Assembly (NCBI GenBank): GCA_020426065.1
Contig: JAGQQT010000045.1
Coordinates: forward strand, 1-13,802
Length of the DNA stretch: 13,802 nt
DNA from: Planctomycetaceae bacterium
GTDB lineage: Bacteria > Planctomycetota > Planctomycetia > Planctomycetales > Planctomycetaceae
Direction: 5' to 3'
Both the position numbers and the translations under genes were made by a program. A model generated the notes under the pieces. The model was not told the origin of the DNA. It made no database searches and was given only the letters and a program-made list of their open reading frames with translations. Shown one piece after another: positions 1 to 8,145 of the stretch. The number at the start of each line of letters is the position of its first letter. The first letter of the stretch is position 1.

Positions 1-563
1 AGCGCAGACCTCTGCACATGGTGATGGCCCGTGGAACATTGCCATCCTTTCAGGGACACTGTATTGATGGCGCCCAGACGAGACTGACCATCACCTCCGA
101 GTGCCTCGACAGGAATCGGACCATCTGGCAACTCGGCGGGCAGATTGCCGAACAGGGAGTCAACTCCAGTCCCGAGGATCTCGTCCGGCATGCGGTCGCC
201 GAGCTGAAAGCAACTCTCCCGTCAATTGATGTCGACAGCCTGGAGTTTGCGACGTACCGGATTGATCGTGCAGAACGAAAATCGAGGCTCGGCATGCGCC
301 CCGACTCTCCCCAGATTCAGCGGGTCCAGAATGTGATTACTTGCTGGCCAACCAAACTGGCCTTTGCTCCCCGCGTTGCGGAAAAGATTGCCCACCTGCT
401 CAAATCGGAACTCCAGATACCCGGAACAAATCCAGACTGGGCTCCCGCTCGACCGGCTGACTGGACCATTCCGGCAGTGGCTCAGGCTCCCTGGGAACAG
501 GATCTCACCTGGTATAACGGCGCAGGCATGCCTCAAGAAACTCCATTGGCCAAGGCGGGATAA
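1..563 (+). CDS. FAD-dependent oxidoreductase, C-terminal part (5' truncated by window edge)
   Basis: The reading frame is open from base 3 to the TAA at 561-563, so the first ATG at 18 is probably internal and the true start lies upstream. The visible ~186 residues begin RRPLHMVMARG and contain a GHCIDG segment, then LTITSE, then a WPTKLAFAPR segment. From memory these match the C-terminal substrate/cap half of DAO-like NAD(P)/FAD-dependent oxidoreductases. The FAD-binding GxGxxG Rossmann motif would be in the missing N-terminal part, so the cofactor is inferred from family resemblance, not seen. There is no signal peptide or membrane segment in the visible part, so it is likely cytoplasmic. 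The aldo/keto reductase gene starts 63 bases after the stop on the same strand with no terminator between, suggesting co-transcription and perhaps successive redox steps. The substrate is unknown. Confidence 0.7.
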   Translation, partial: RRPLHMVMARGTLPSFQGHCIDGAQTRLTITSECLDRNRTIWQLGGQIAEQGVNSSPEDLVRHAVAELKATLPSIDVDSLEFATYRIDRAERKSRLGMRPDSPQIQRVQNVITCWPTKLAFAPRVAEKIAHLLKSELQIPGTNPDWAPARPADWTIPAVAQAPWEQDLTWYNGAGMPQETPLAKAG

Positions 564-611
564 GCGAATCATTGCCAAACGACGGACTGGATTGAACGAA
601 CGGAATCGATG

Positions 612-616
612 AAAGG
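612..616 (+). promoter_or_regulatory. Ribosome binding site deciding the aldo/keto reductase start
   Basis: AAAGG lies 10 bases before the ATG at 627. The in-frame ATG at 609 has no comparable purine-rich stretch and overlaps this site, so 627 is the preferred start. Confidence 0.45.
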
Positions 617-626
617 CAACCTGATC

Positions 627-1403
627 ATGCACCGCAGACCGCTGGGAACCACAGGCCTGGATGTTACTCCGATCGGATTCGGGGCATTCAAGATCGGACG
701 AAACCAGAACACCAAATATCCCCAGGCGTACCCGCTGATGGATGAAGTGGAGGCAATCCAGCTCCTGCACGATGTCCTGGACCTGGGGATCAACCTGATC
801 GACACCGCTCCCGCTTACGGTCTGAGTGAAGAACGCATTGGCCAGGCACTGGCGGATCGACGGCAGGAATTTGTGCTGTCGACCAAAACAGGCGAACAGT
901 TCGAAAATGGGACCTCCACATACGATTATACTGCTCAAACGACTCGCAAGAGTATCGAGGGGAGCCTGGCGCGTCTCCAGACCGAAGTTCTGGACATTGT
1001 TTACGTTCACTCCAACGGCGAGGACGTCTGGATCCAGCAACAGACAGAAGTGGTCGAAACCCTGCATGCACTGAAGCGGTCCGGATTGATCCGGGCAATT
1101 GGCTTTTCACCCAAGTCCATTCAGGGAGCAGAGTTAGCAATGGACTGGGCTGATGTGCTGATGCTGGAGTATCACCTGGAAAACCAGGAAATGAGCGACG
1201 TCATTACACGGGCCCATGCCGCCGGAATTGGCACCGTCATCAAAAAAGGTCTGGCTTCCGGCCATCTCCCCGCTCAGCAGGCCATCCGCTTTGTCCTGGA
1301 TAATCCGGGTGTCGATTCGCTGATTGTTGGAGGCAGCAAACTGCTCCATCTGGCGGAGAATTGTCGGTTAGCAGGTTTCAAGTTTCGCAATCGGGCCGCC
1401 TGA
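627..1403 (+). CDS. Aldo/keto reductase family oxidoreductase
   Basis: A 258-residue protein of the aldo/keto reductase superfamily, cytosolic NAD(P)H-dependent enzymes with a TIM-barrel fold that reduce aldehydes or ketones. It opens with the typical RRPLGTTGLDVTPIGFGAFKIG strand/loop. The four catalytic residues are all present: Asp59 and Tyr64 in IDTAPAYGLSEERIG, Lys87 in LSTKTG and His128 in YVHS. A late IVGGSK segment near the C-terminus fits the cofactor phosphate-binding region. The length is slightly short for the family (usually 270-330), but start and end look natural. The ATG at 627 is chosen over 609 because of an AAAGG site and because the family sequence begins there. The gene follows the FAD oxidoreductase gene and probably shares its transcript. 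The substrate cannot be read from the sequence. About 208 bases without a recognisable gene follow before the next unit. Confidence 0.9.
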   Translation: MHRRPLGTTGLDVTPIGFGAFKIGRNQNTKYPQAYPLMDEVEAIQLLHDVLDLGINLIDTAPAYGLSEERIGQALADRRQEFVLSTKTGEQFENGTSTYDYTAQTTRKSIEGSLARLQTEVLDIVYVHSNGEDVWIQQQTEVVETLHALKRSGLIRAIGFSPKSIQGAELAMDWADVLMLEYHLENQEMSDVITRAHAAGIGTVIKKGLASGHLPAQQAIRFVLDNPGVDSLIVGGSKLLHLAENCRLAGFKFRNRAA

Positions 1404-1611
1404 TCCAATTATTCGCTCTCAATCCTGTTGGCATACAGCAAATTTTAACGAAGTTTCGCTGGATGCGAGCGGTTAAACATCGCTATAGTAGAAGGGATCG
1501 GAGAAGCCTGATCTTTTCCGTTATGGGTCCACCTCTCGCAATCTCTTCGATTTCAGGTGGATCAACACTTCTCTCACTGCTCATGTCCAGCCTGAACAGG
1601 ATCGAAACTCC

Positions 1612-3513
1612 ATGATGCGTTCCCTCTGTTCGTTGCGTCTGCCTGCAGCTCCCTTCATGGTGATCTGCCTGCTGTTTTCCGGGACTGTTTACGGTCAGAA
1701 GAAAAAGGAAGAGATTCCTGTTCCCAAGCGGCCCATCAAGATTGAGCCGGTTGACGACAGCCTGACAGCGCAGGTCAAGCGATCTGCGTTCATGATCGAC
1801 CGTCTGATTGAAGACAACTACACCAAGCAGGGTGTGAAAGCAAATCCGGCAGCTTCGGATGAAGTCTTTGTCCGGCGTGCCTACCTGGACATCACCGGAA
1901 CGATTCCTGACTACAAACAGGCCCGGGCTTTCATCCGTTCACGTTCTACCGACAAACGGGAACAGTTGATCGACACCCTGCTGGAAGATCCCGGTTATGC
2001 CAGCAACCTCTATAACTTCTGGGCAGACCTGCTGCGTCTCACCGACCGGGTTAATAACAACGTCCCTGGTAAGCCTTATATCCAGTGGGTGAAAGAGTGC
2101 TGCGAAAACAACAAACCGTACGATGAATTCGTCTACGAAATGCTGGCTGCCGAAGGGAAGATTTTTGACAACCCCGCAGCAGGCTACATTCAGCGGGACG
2201 CGGGCATGCCACTGGATGCGATGAACAACACGGTTCGCATCTTCCTGGGAACCCAGGTGGGCTGTGCTCAATGCCACGATCATCCTTTTGATCGCTGGAA
2301 GCAGAAAGAGTTCTACGAGATGGCTGCCTACACCTTCGGCACCGAAACTCGTGTTGCTCCCAACGACAAGAAGTTTGGTGGCAAGAACGTCATTTCCCAT
2401 CTGCGTGAAGAACTCAAACGGGTTGATACCGAGTTCGATGGAGCTGGTAAATACAATCGCTTCATCATTGCCAACCTGCAGGAAGTGAGCGACGCCAAAC
2501 GGACTCTCGTGCTGCCCCACGACTATCAGTACGACGATGCCAAACCCAAAACTCCAGTGAAGATGCACACCATCTTCGATCCACAACCCGTGCCTCAGCC
2601 TGGTGAAACTCCCCGGCAGACCGTCGCCCGCTGGATGACCTCAAAGGAAAATCCCCGGTTCACCAAAACCATTGTGAATCGGATGTGGAAACGGGCCTTC
2701 GGAGTCGGACTGATTGAACCGGAAGACGACATGAAAGATGACACGGTCGCTTCCAACCCGGAACTGATGGACTACCTCATTTCTGAAATGCATCGTCTGG
2801 ATTTCAATCTGAAGGAATTCATGCGAATCATCTACAACACAAAAGCCTATCAGCGGGAATCGACCTTCGGAGAATACGATCCCAGCCAGCCCTATCATTT
2901 CCAGGGTCCGATCCTGCGTCGGATGAGTCCGGAACAGATCTGGGATTCCTTCATCACGCTCGCAACGCCTGATCCCAATGATTACCAGCGGGAACCGGCA
3001 CAAATCGAAGACGACTTGCTGAATATCGACATGGCCTCCGTGACCGCCGAACAGATCTACGAACGGGATCAGGAACTGCGACGGGTCACCGGCTACAAGT
3101 TCCGAAACGAACGGGACAAGCTTTACAAGCACCAGGGACTCCTGCTGGTTCGTGCCAGCGAACAACCTCAACCGGTTGCACCGGGGCACTTCCTGCGGCA
3201 GTTCGGTCAGTCAGACCGGGAAAGCATTCAGGGGAACTTTGATGGCGGCTCTGTCCCTCAGGTGCTGCAGATGTTCAACGGTCCGTTGACTCACCTGCTG
3301 CTCGATTCCAAATCGAACATGTACAACGCTGTCGTGACAGCCCGGTCTCCTTCCGACCGGATTGATGTTGTTTTTCTGAGTATCCTGAATCGCTTCCCCA
3401 CCAGTGAGGAACGTTCAATTGCAGAAGACGAAATCAAGGAGCATGGCCCTTCTGGATATGGAAACGTGATCTGGTCGCTGGTGAATACCCGCGAATTCAT
3501 GTTCGTTCAGTAA
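1612..3513 (+). CDS. DUF1549/DUF1553 (PSCyt2/PSD1) exported planctomycete protein
   Basis: A 633-residue exported protein of the planctomycete PSCyt2/PSD1 type. Residues 1-28 form a Sec signal (basic start, hydrophobic core MVICLLFSG, probable cleavage after VYG), followed by a lysine-rich charged stretch. The DUF1549 (PSCyt2) domain covers roughly 60-265 and carries [17 protein letters not shown]. Cys218, Cys221 and His222 form a CxxCH motif that could bind c-type haem. The DUF1553 (PSD1) domain covers roughly 320-615 and includes [15 protein letters not shown] (N356, R357, W359) and the [12 protein letters not shown] segment. The N-terminal PSCyt1 cytochrome domain found in many longer relatives is absent. 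The start is uncertain between adjacent ATGs at 1612 and 1615, and no strong Shine-Dalgarno site is visible. The biochemical function of these domains is not established. A DUF1501 gene follows 77 bases later, the standard arrangement for these families, so the two products probably work together in the envelope. Confidence 0.92.
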   Translation: MMRSLCSLRLPAAPFMVICLLFSGTVYGQKKKEEIPVPKRPIKIEPVDDSLTAQVKRSAFMIDRLIEDNYTKQGVKANPAASDEVFVRRAYLDITGTIPDYKQARAFIRSRSTDKREQLIDTLLEDPGYASNLYNFWADLLRLTDRVNNNVPGKPYIQWVKECCENNKPYDEFVYEMLAAEGKIFDNPAAGYIQRDAGMPLDAMNNTVRIFLGTQVGCAQCHDHPFDRWKQKEFYEMAAYTFGTETRVAPNDKKFGGKNVISHLREELKRVDTEFDGAGKYNRFIIANLQEVSDAKRTLVLPHDYQYDDAKPKTPVKMHTIFDPQPVPQPGETPRQTVARWMTSKENPRFTKTIVNRMWKRAFGVGLIEPEDDMKDDTVASNPELMDYLISEMHRLDFNLKEFMRIIYNTKAYQRESTFGEYDPSQPYHFQGPILRRMSPEQIWDSFITLATPDPNDYQREPAQIEDDLLNIDMASVTAEQIYERDQELRRVTGYKFRNERDKLYKHQGLLLVRASEQPQPVAPGHFLRQFGQSDRESIQGNFDGGSVPQVLQMFNGPLTHLLLDSKSNMYNAVVTARSPSDRIDVVFLSILNRFPTSEERSIAEDEIKEHGPSGYGNVIWSLVNTREFMFVQ

Positions 3514-3527
3514 TTGAAATCAACTCA

Positions 3528-3553
3528 TCCCCTTCGGAAGTGTTCGGAGGGGA
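3528..3553 (+). repeat. 11-bp stem-loop between the PSCyt2/PSD1 and DUF1501 genes
   Basis: An inverted repeat pairs TCCCCTTCGGA with TTCGGAGGGGA around an AGTG loop: 11 pairs including two G-U pairs when read as RNA. It begins 15 bases after the upstream stop codon and ends 37 bases before the chosen downstream ATG. No T-run follows, so it is not a classic intrinsic terminator. It could be a processing or stability element, a weak attenuator, or a means of giving the two genes different expression levels. Confidence 0.6.
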
Positions 3554-3577
3554 TTCCCCATACAAAACCATCCTGTT

Positions 3578-3582
3578 AAAGG
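3578..3582 (+). promoter_or_regulatory. Ribosome binding site deciding the DUF1501 start
   Basis: AAAGG sits 8 bases before the ATG at 3591. The earlier in-frame ATG at 3540 lies inside the stem-loop and would add 17 residues before a clean Tat signal, so 3591 is preferred. Confidence 0.6.
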
Positions 3583-3590
3583 TATTCAAT

Positions 3591-4886
3591 ATGTTTCAGA
3601 CAATTCTCCGCCAGACACCGGAACATTCACGGCGCCAGTTTATGGAATATGCCGCCAAGAGCTGTCTGGGTGTGACAGCTTTTCCACTGCTGGCCCAAAC
3701 TGCGTTTGGAGCTCCCGCTGCAGGGGCTGACCCTGCCGGAAAAGCAAAAAATGTCATCTACCTGTTCATGGAAGGAGCGATGACGCACCTGGACACCTTC
3801 GACCTGAAACCGGGACGACCCGTTCAGGGAGAAACGACCGGGATCGACACCAATGTCCCAGGCATGAAATTCGGAAACCTGCTGCCCGAATTGTCCAAGC
3901 ATGCCGACAAAATGGCCGTCGTGCGATCCATGTATACTGAGACCGGAGACCATGAAGGTGCCCGTTATCTGATGCGTACCAGCTACAAAGCCATCAGCAC
4001 TATCCGCCATCCACATCTGGGGTCCATGGCCATTCACATGATGGGTCGTCGGAACAAAATGCTTCCAGACAACGTGGTCATTAACGGGGCCGCCCGCCAT
4101 CCAGCGAACGGCTATCTGGATCCGTCAACCAGTCCGTTGCCCGTCGGAGATCCACTGCGTGGCCTGGAAAATACCACGGGGCCGGATTACCTCACCGAAG
4201 ATTCGTTCCGCCGTCGCATGAACCTGATTTCGAAGTTCGATCAGAATTTCCAGGGCAAATTCAAGCAGACCAAAGTGGATGCCTACAACGATTTCTACAA
4301 GCAGGCAGAGTCACTGGTTTCCAGCGACGAACTCAAGGCTTTCGATCTGGGTGAGGAATCCAAGGAAGTCCGCGAACAATACGGCATGGATCGGTTTGGA
4401 CAGGGCTGTCTTCTGGCCCGCAGACTGGTTGAAAAGAATGTCCGCTTTGTGGAAGTGACCACAGGCGGCTGGGATATGCATGCCGATATTTACGATCGTC
4501 TGCCAGAACGCCTGGGAAATATCGATAAGGCGATCTCCGCTCTCTTGAGTGACCTGACAAACTCCGGGCTGATCAAGGATACGATGGTCGTATTGACCAC
4601 CGAATTCGGACGAACGCCAAACATTAACCAGAACGCTGGCCGGGATCACCATCCGGCAGCCTTCTCGAGCTTCCTGGCCGGGGCAGGCATTAAAGGCGGT
4701 CAGTTCTACGGCAGCTCCGACAACGACGGCAAATACACCGATGACAATCCTGTTTCGGTGGAAGATTTCAATGCCACGATTGCCACCGCCATGGGCATGG
4801 ACACCGGCAAGGAAATCAAGGCACCAAACGGCCGCCCCTTCCGCGTCGCACACGACGGGGCACCTGTCAACAAGCTGTTGTCTTAA
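3591..4886 (+). CDS. DUF1501 family protein, Tat-exported, alkaline-phosphatase-like fold
   Basis: A 431-residue DUF1501 protein. The N-terminus has a twin-arginine signal: S13-R14-R15-Q16-F17-M18, then a moderately hydrophobic stretch to about residue 44. This implies export of an already folded protein. The family is related to alkaline phosphatases and sulfatases. Matching segments are [21 protein letters not shown] (about 55-75), a GGWDMH motif (292-297) and [16 protein letters not shown] (339-354), whose Asp and His residues are probable metal ligands. These residues suggest a hydrolase, but no substrate has been established for the family. The start at 3591 is supported by an AAAGG site and by the position of the Tat motif. 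The gene follows the DUF1549/DUF1553 gene and is probably co-transcribed with it, with a hairpin between them. A strong terminator lies 44 bases past the stop. Confidence 0.93.
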   Translation: MFQTILRQTPEHSRRQFMEYAAKSCLGVTAFPLLAQTAFGAPAAGADPAGKAKNVIYLFMEGAMTHLDTFDLKPGRPVQGETTGIDTNVPGMKFGNLLPELSKHADKMAVVRSMYTETGDHEGARYLMRTSYKAISTIRHPHLGSMAIHMMGRRNKMLPDNVVINGAARHPANGYLDPSTSPLPVGDPLRGLENTTGPDYLTEDSFRRRMNLISKFDQNFQGKFKQTKVDAYNDFYKQAESLVSSDELKAFDLGEESKEVREQYGMDRFGQGCLLARRLVEKNVRFVEVTTGGWDMHADIYDRLPERLGNIDKAISALLSDLTNSGLIKDTMVVLTTEFGRTPNINQNAGRDHHPAAFSSFLAGAGIKGGQFYGSSDNDGKYTDDNPVSVEDFNATIATAMGMDTGKEIKAPNGRPFRVAHDGAPVNKLLS

Positions 4887-4930
4887 GGCAAGCTTAACCC
4901 ACATGGCTTTCATGCTGGTTATCGAGATAA

Positions 4931-4967
4931 AGAAAAGCACGTCGATCTTTGATCGACGTGCTTTTCT
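4931..4967. terminator. Perfect 17-bp hairpin, probable bidirectional terminator
   Basis: AGAAAAGCACGTCGATC is followed by TTT and then its exact reverse complement: 17 pairs and a 3-base loop. The stem ends in A-rich/T-rich arms (AGAAAAG and CTTTTCT), giving a U-rich 3' side in both directions. It lies in the 116-base gap between two convergent genes (DUF1501 ending at 4886, minus-strand gene ending at 5003), the expected place for a shared rho-independent terminator. Confidence 0.9.
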
Positions 4968-5002
4968 CATTTCCGTATCGAGTTGCTGGATCAGCGACCC
5001 AT

Positions 5003-6445
5003 TCAACGCGCGGGGAACAGGTAGTGGTTGTACTGCAGAATCAGTTCATGATCGAACGCACGAACATTATCACTGATTTCATTGAGTGGCAATGAAATCG
5101 CAGTTGTCAGAGCGCCCTGACTTCCCACAAGGGTGGTGCAACCAACAGTTGCGTTCAGAACATCCACGCGGTTGTAGCCATTCCCGAAGTTGACTGGACC
5201 AGTCAGACCTGGATCCGTCACAGTAATCAGGTCTGCGTTGTTCATTGTGGTGGCATAGTGCAATTCGAAGATTGCGGCAATGTTGCGAATCATTCCGCCA
5301 CCGCCACCACCCAGTCCACAACAGCCACTGTCACAGCAGCTGTCATAACCACAGCAATCGGTGCAGCCACCGCAAGGGGGGGCCATCAACCAGATGCCGG
5401 TCTGCCAGTCGAACTTCAGGATGTGCTGATCATTCAGATCACCATTCACAACGGTGGCACCGTTGGTGTAATTGAAGTCGTTCCCGTTCAGAGCGAAATC
5501 TGCCTGCATGAAGAACTGTGAAAACACGCGGTCACTGGGTCGGAACAGAGTCGCCACATAAGGAGTGAGCGACAGAGCCTGGTTTCTGACCGTAATACTG
5601 TTGGTGGCTGGAATTGTTGGATCACCAATGAATCGGGAATCCGGTCCAGTGGGAATGGTCAAACCCATACCTGTAGTAACCACAAACGAGTTGCGGCAGT
5701 CCTGAATCAGAACCCGCTTCATGATCATAGAGATGTTCCCGAATTCCATGCTGTAGCCATCAACATCATCATTGCCGACTTCGAGAGTCTGCGTGTTGTT
5801 GGGTGCACTGTAGACGGGAATCCGCAGTTCCACTGAGCTTCTACCATCGTTGAACGTCTTTTCAAATTGTGACGTATACAGATCCAGATGGGCATCTGTC
5901 AGCTCACCCGTTGAAGTCTGCATCTGGTAGGCATTGTGAAAGTGATTGTAGGTCACAGCAAAACGGTCTCGTGGCAACGGACTGTTGTTCTGTCCAATCT
6001 GCAGACGGGTACCACCAGCAGCCGGTGCATATGTAGATGGCGAATATGGCAGAATCGGTCCGAGCGGATTTCCTAAACTCACACCGAATGGTGCGGGCAG
6101 GAAGTCACCGATCATGTTCGGGGCTGCAGAAGACTGCGTGGAGGAAGCCTGAGCAGTCTGCACATTGTTGAAATTATTGGTGATCGGCTCAAACGGATCC
6201 TCATTGGTTGCCGGTGGAGTCGTCGGAACTTCCGCCGGGGTTTCGTCCCCGGGCTTGGTTTCCGCAGGAACTGGTTCCGGAGTATGCACCTCTGCTGTCG
6301 GAGGACAAACCTGCTGACAGTTCTGGGGGCATGGTTTACACGGGGGCGGGCACGTCACTTTTCTTCTCGGTGACCCCGCCATCACCGTCGCCTGTACCGC
6401 AAGCACGGACAGTATCAGAATTGTGAAACTGGACCTGGTGTTCAT
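5003..6445 (-). CDS. Secreted, probable outer-membrane beta-barrel protein with Cys-rich segments
   Basis: I do not recognise a named family for this 480-residue protein. Residues 1-23 form a Sec signal (FTILILSVLAVQATVMA). Next is a Cys/Pro segment (Cys32, 36, 39, 43, 47 among prolines), then a Pro/Thr/Glu/Ala-rich linker to about residue 85. From about 150 on it shows alternating short strands with aromatic residues, starting RDRFAVTYNHFHNAYQM, like the DRVFxNYNxF opening of planctomycete outer-membrane proteins. It ends in a strand HELILQYNHYLFPAR. Glycine, asparagine and threonine are abundant and charged helices are few, which fits a beta-barrel. Residues 358-376 hold eight cysteines and are followed by six glycines (379-384), probably a loop between strands. 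The ATG at 6445 has AAAGGAG 9 bases upstream. The gene converges on the DUF1501 gene and shares its terminator. The role could be a pore, adhesin or structural envelope protein; barrel assignment is inference. Confidence 0.72.
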   Translation of the reverse strand: MNTRSSFTILILSVLAVQATVMAGSPRRKVTCPPPCKPCPQNCQQVCPPTAEVHTPEPVPAETKPGDETPAEVPTTPPATNEDPFEPITNNFNNVQTAQASSTQSSAAPNMIGDFLPAPFGVSLGNPLGPILPYSPSTYAPAAGGTRLQIGQNNSPLPRDRFAVTYNHFHNAYQMQTSTGELTDAHLDLYTSQFEKTFNDGRSSVELRIPVYSAPNNTQTLEVGNDDVDGYSMEFGNISMIMKRVLIQDCRNSFVVTTGMGLTIPTGPDSRFIGDPTIPATNSITVRNQALSLTPYVATLFRPSDRVFSQFFMQADFALNGNDFNYTNGATVVNGDLNDQHILKFDWQTGIWLMAPPCGGCTDCCGYDSCCDSGCCGLGGGGGGMIRNIAAIFELHYATTMNNADLITVTDPGLTGPVNFGNGYNRVDVLNATVGCTTLVGSQGALTTAISLPLNEISDNVRAFDHELILQYNHYLFPAR

Positions 6446-6454
6446 TCCTCCCGA

Positions 6455-6461
6455 CTCCTTT
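6455..6461 (-). promoter_or_regulatory. Ribosome binding site of the beta-barrel protein gene
   Basis: On the minus strand AAAGGAG lies 9 bases before the ATG at 6445, with a second purine run GGGAGG directly in front of the start. This is one of the strongest translation signals in the window and suits an abundant envelope protein. Confidence 0.65.
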
Positions 6462-6712
6462 CAGGATTCCGTCGATTTGGGCATTTGGCTTGAGTATTCG
6501 CATTCATCAAGAACGGATAAGCCGATATCGTCTGTTCATCGACGAGATTCAGAACTTCCTGCACGCTCCGGAGAATGCAAACAGAATTCCCGACTAGTTT
6601 TTCAAGCAAAACCGAACTCTATAACCCATATCCTCCATTTCCCCACTTCTCGTAATTAAACCTTTTTCACACTCTGCCCGCCAATGTCTTCCAGTCCTGC
6701 GCATTCGCACTA

Positions 6713-6732
6713 TTTAACCCAGTTTAACCCGG
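6713..6732 (+). repeat. Tandem 10-bp direct repeat upstream of the aminotransferase gene
   Basis: TTTAACCCAG is followed immediately by TTTAACCCGG, with one mismatch. The 10-base period is close to one helical turn, so both copies face the same side of the DNA, as in some regulator binding sites. An 8-bp palindrome CAGATCTG follows directly. An operator role is only a suggestion. Confidence 0.4.
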
Positions 6733-6818
6733 CAGATCTGATCTTGAGGGGAATGGAAAAACGTCGATAAACTCTGGCGGGCAAGATGCCCATCAGAAAG
6801 ATTGCGATTTCGACCGGG

Positions 6819-6824
6819 AAAGGG
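6819..6824 (+). promoter_or_regulatory. Ribosome binding site deciding the DegT-type aminotransferase start
   Basis: AAAGGG ends 6 bases before the ATG at 6831. The in-frame ATG at 6825 is too close to it and the one at 6786 has only a weak GGCGGG-like site, so 6831 is preferred. Confidence 0.5.
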
Positions 6825-6830
6825 ATGTCC

Positions 6831-8093
6831 ATGTCAGGGAGCACTGCGGATCTGTTGGCCATTGAAATTGGAGCCCAGGAGAAGCCGCGCCCACTCCCCA
6901 CCTGGCCTGCCTTTCAGGAGGAGCATCTGCAGGCGGTAGAAACCGTGCTGCGTTCCGGAAAAATCAATTACTGGACTGGCACCGAATGCCGTCAGTTCGA
7001 AGCCGAGTATGCCCGGTCTCTGGGAGCCAAACACGCGATTGCTCTGGCCAATGGGACTGTCGCCCTGGAACTCGCTCTGTATGCAATTGATCTTCAGCCC
7101 GGAGATGAAGTCATTGTGCCGAGCCATACGTTTGTGGCCACAGCTTCTGCTGTTCTGGCCCGGGGAGGAATCCCCGTCTTTGCGGATGTCGAAGGTACCA
7201 CCCAGAATGTTTCTGCTGAAACCCTGGAACCTCTGCTGACTTCCCGAACCAGGGCCATCATTGTCGTTCACATGGGTGGTCGCCCCTGCGAAATGGATGA
7301 AATCTACGAACTGGCTCAGGCTGCGGGTGTAAAACTGATTGAAGATTGTGCGCAGGCGCATGGCGCCTGCTATCGGGACCGACCTGTCGGGACCTGCTCT
7401 GATATCTCTGCCTTCTCCTTCTGCCAGGACAAAATCATTACGACTGGTGGCGAAGGTGGCCTGGTTGTCACGAATGACGAAACTCTCTTCCGACTCGCCT
7501 GGTCCTATAAAGATCACGGCAAGAACTATGATAAAATCACCAACGGTCCCCACAACGGACTGTTCCGTCCCCTGCATGATACACCCGGTACGAACTGGCG
7601 ATTGACGGAAATGCAGGCCGCCCTTGGAAGAGTCAGCCTGGCTCTGCTTCCCGAATGGGTGGAAACGCGGCGGGCTCATGCTGAGACCTATAAATCCTCA
7701 CTCCTCGACCATCCGGCAATTGAGATTGCCTCGGTACCATCCCATCTGCATCACAGCTATTACAAGTTTTATTGCACAATCGTGCCGGACAGACTGCATG
7801 ATGGCTGGTCACGGGATCTGGTGCTCCAGGCATTACAGGCCGAAGGTGTTCCCTGCGGGAGTGGCAGTTGTGCAGAAATCTATACCGAAAAGATGTTCCA
7901 GACATTGCACCTGGCTCCACGAGTCCGCCTCCCCTCTGCCCAACATTTTGGAGAGCGTAGTCTGATGTTCCTGACTCATCCAACGCTGAAGACCTCCGAT
8001 GTCATCTGGATGACTGAGAAAATCCAGCAGGTCCTGAATGTGGCAACGAGCCGGGCACCTCAGAGAATGGCCAGAGAAGTTCGGGCAGCTTGA
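6831..8093 (+). CDS. DegT/DnrJ/EryC1/StrS family PLP-dependent aminotransferase
   Basis: A 420-residue fold-type I PLP enzyme of the sugar aminotransferase family, which usually transfers an amino group from glutamate to a keto-sugar nucleotide for cell-surface glycans or secondary metabolites. Visible landmarks are SGKINYWTG near the N-terminus, ALANGTVALELAL (cofactor phosphate contact), EVIVPSHTFVATASAV, EDCAQAHGA with Asp172 and Gln175 (pyridine-ring contacts), and SFCQDKIITTGGEGG with Lys201 as the probable Schiff-base lysine. TNWRLTEMQAALGRVSL follows, as usual in the family. All key residues are present and the length is slightly above the typical 370-400. An upstream ATG at 6786 would add 15 residues; 6831 has the better ribosome site. 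No nucleotide-sugar dehydratase, epimerase or glycosyltransferase lies nearby, so the substrate cannot be inferred from neighbours. A small gene follows 52 bases later on the same strand. Confidence 0.92.
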   Translation: MSGSTADLLAIEIGAQEKPRPLPTWPAFQEEHLQAVETVLRSGKINYWTGTECRQFEAEYARSLGAKHAIALANGTVALELALYAIDLQPGDEVIVPSHTFVATASAVLARGGIPVFADVEGTTQNVSAETLEPLLTSRTRAIIVVHMGGRPCEMDEIYELAQAAGVKLIEDCAQAHGACYRDRPVGTCSDISAFSFCQDKIITTGGEGGLVVTNDETLFRLAWSYKDHGKNYDKITNGPHNGLFRPLHDTPGTNWRLTEMQAALGRVSLALLPEWVETRRAHAETYKSSLLDHPAIEIASVPSHLHHSYYKFYCTIVPDRLHDGWSRDLVLQALQAEGVPCGSGSCAEIYTEKMFQTLHLAPRVRLPSAQHFGERSLMFLTHPTLKTSDVIWMTEKIQQVLNVATSRAPQRMAREVRAA

Positions 8094-8145
8094 GCGGCCT
8101 GAGGTCGATCACTGATTACGAAACATATACAAGACGGATTTCCCC

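Larger units (their letters stand above)
6446..6830. other. Divergent intergenic region with probable promoters for both neighbours
   Basis: These 385 bases (340 if the longer aminotransferase start is used) separate two divergent genes and must hold promoters for both. The part from about 6590 to 6720 is more AT-rich than its surroundings. A TATAAC at 6620-6625 could be a plus-strand -10 box, but no good -35 box is at the right distance. No RNA gene or coding frame is convincing. The only clear repeated elements are a 10-bp tandem repeat at 6713-6732 and a CAGATCTG palindrome at 6733-6740. Confidence 0.5.

Noticed and set aside
222..1067. Long minus-strand open frame (281 codons) opposite the first two genes
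   Set aside because: It lies wholly antisense to the FAD oxidoreductase and aldo/keto reductase, crosses both of them and the gap between, and its translation resembles no protein I know. The plus-strand frames carry clear family motifs.
1471..1495. TATAGT-like -10 box before the PSCyt2/PSD1 gene
   Set aside because: No acceptable -35 box at the proper distance, so the promoter call is not supported.
1361..1615. Plus-strand open frame of 84 codons in the gap before the PSCyt2/PSD1 gene
   Set aside because: It overlaps the end of the aldo/keto reductase gene, has no ribosome site and has an unconvincing composition. Treated as chance.
1939..2586. Minus-strand open frame of 215 codons inside the PSCyt2/PSD1 gene
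   Set aside because: Fully antisense to a gene with strong domain evidence; a codon-bias shadow.
5245..5521. Plus-strand frames rich in His, Ser and Thr opposite the Cys-rich segment
   Set aside because: The odd composition is the complement of the repeated Cys and Gly codons on the minus strand. No ribosome site or family match.
6834..7679. Minus-strand open frame of 281 codons opposite the DegT-type aminotransferase
   Set aside because: Antisense to a gene with all catalytic motifs in place.
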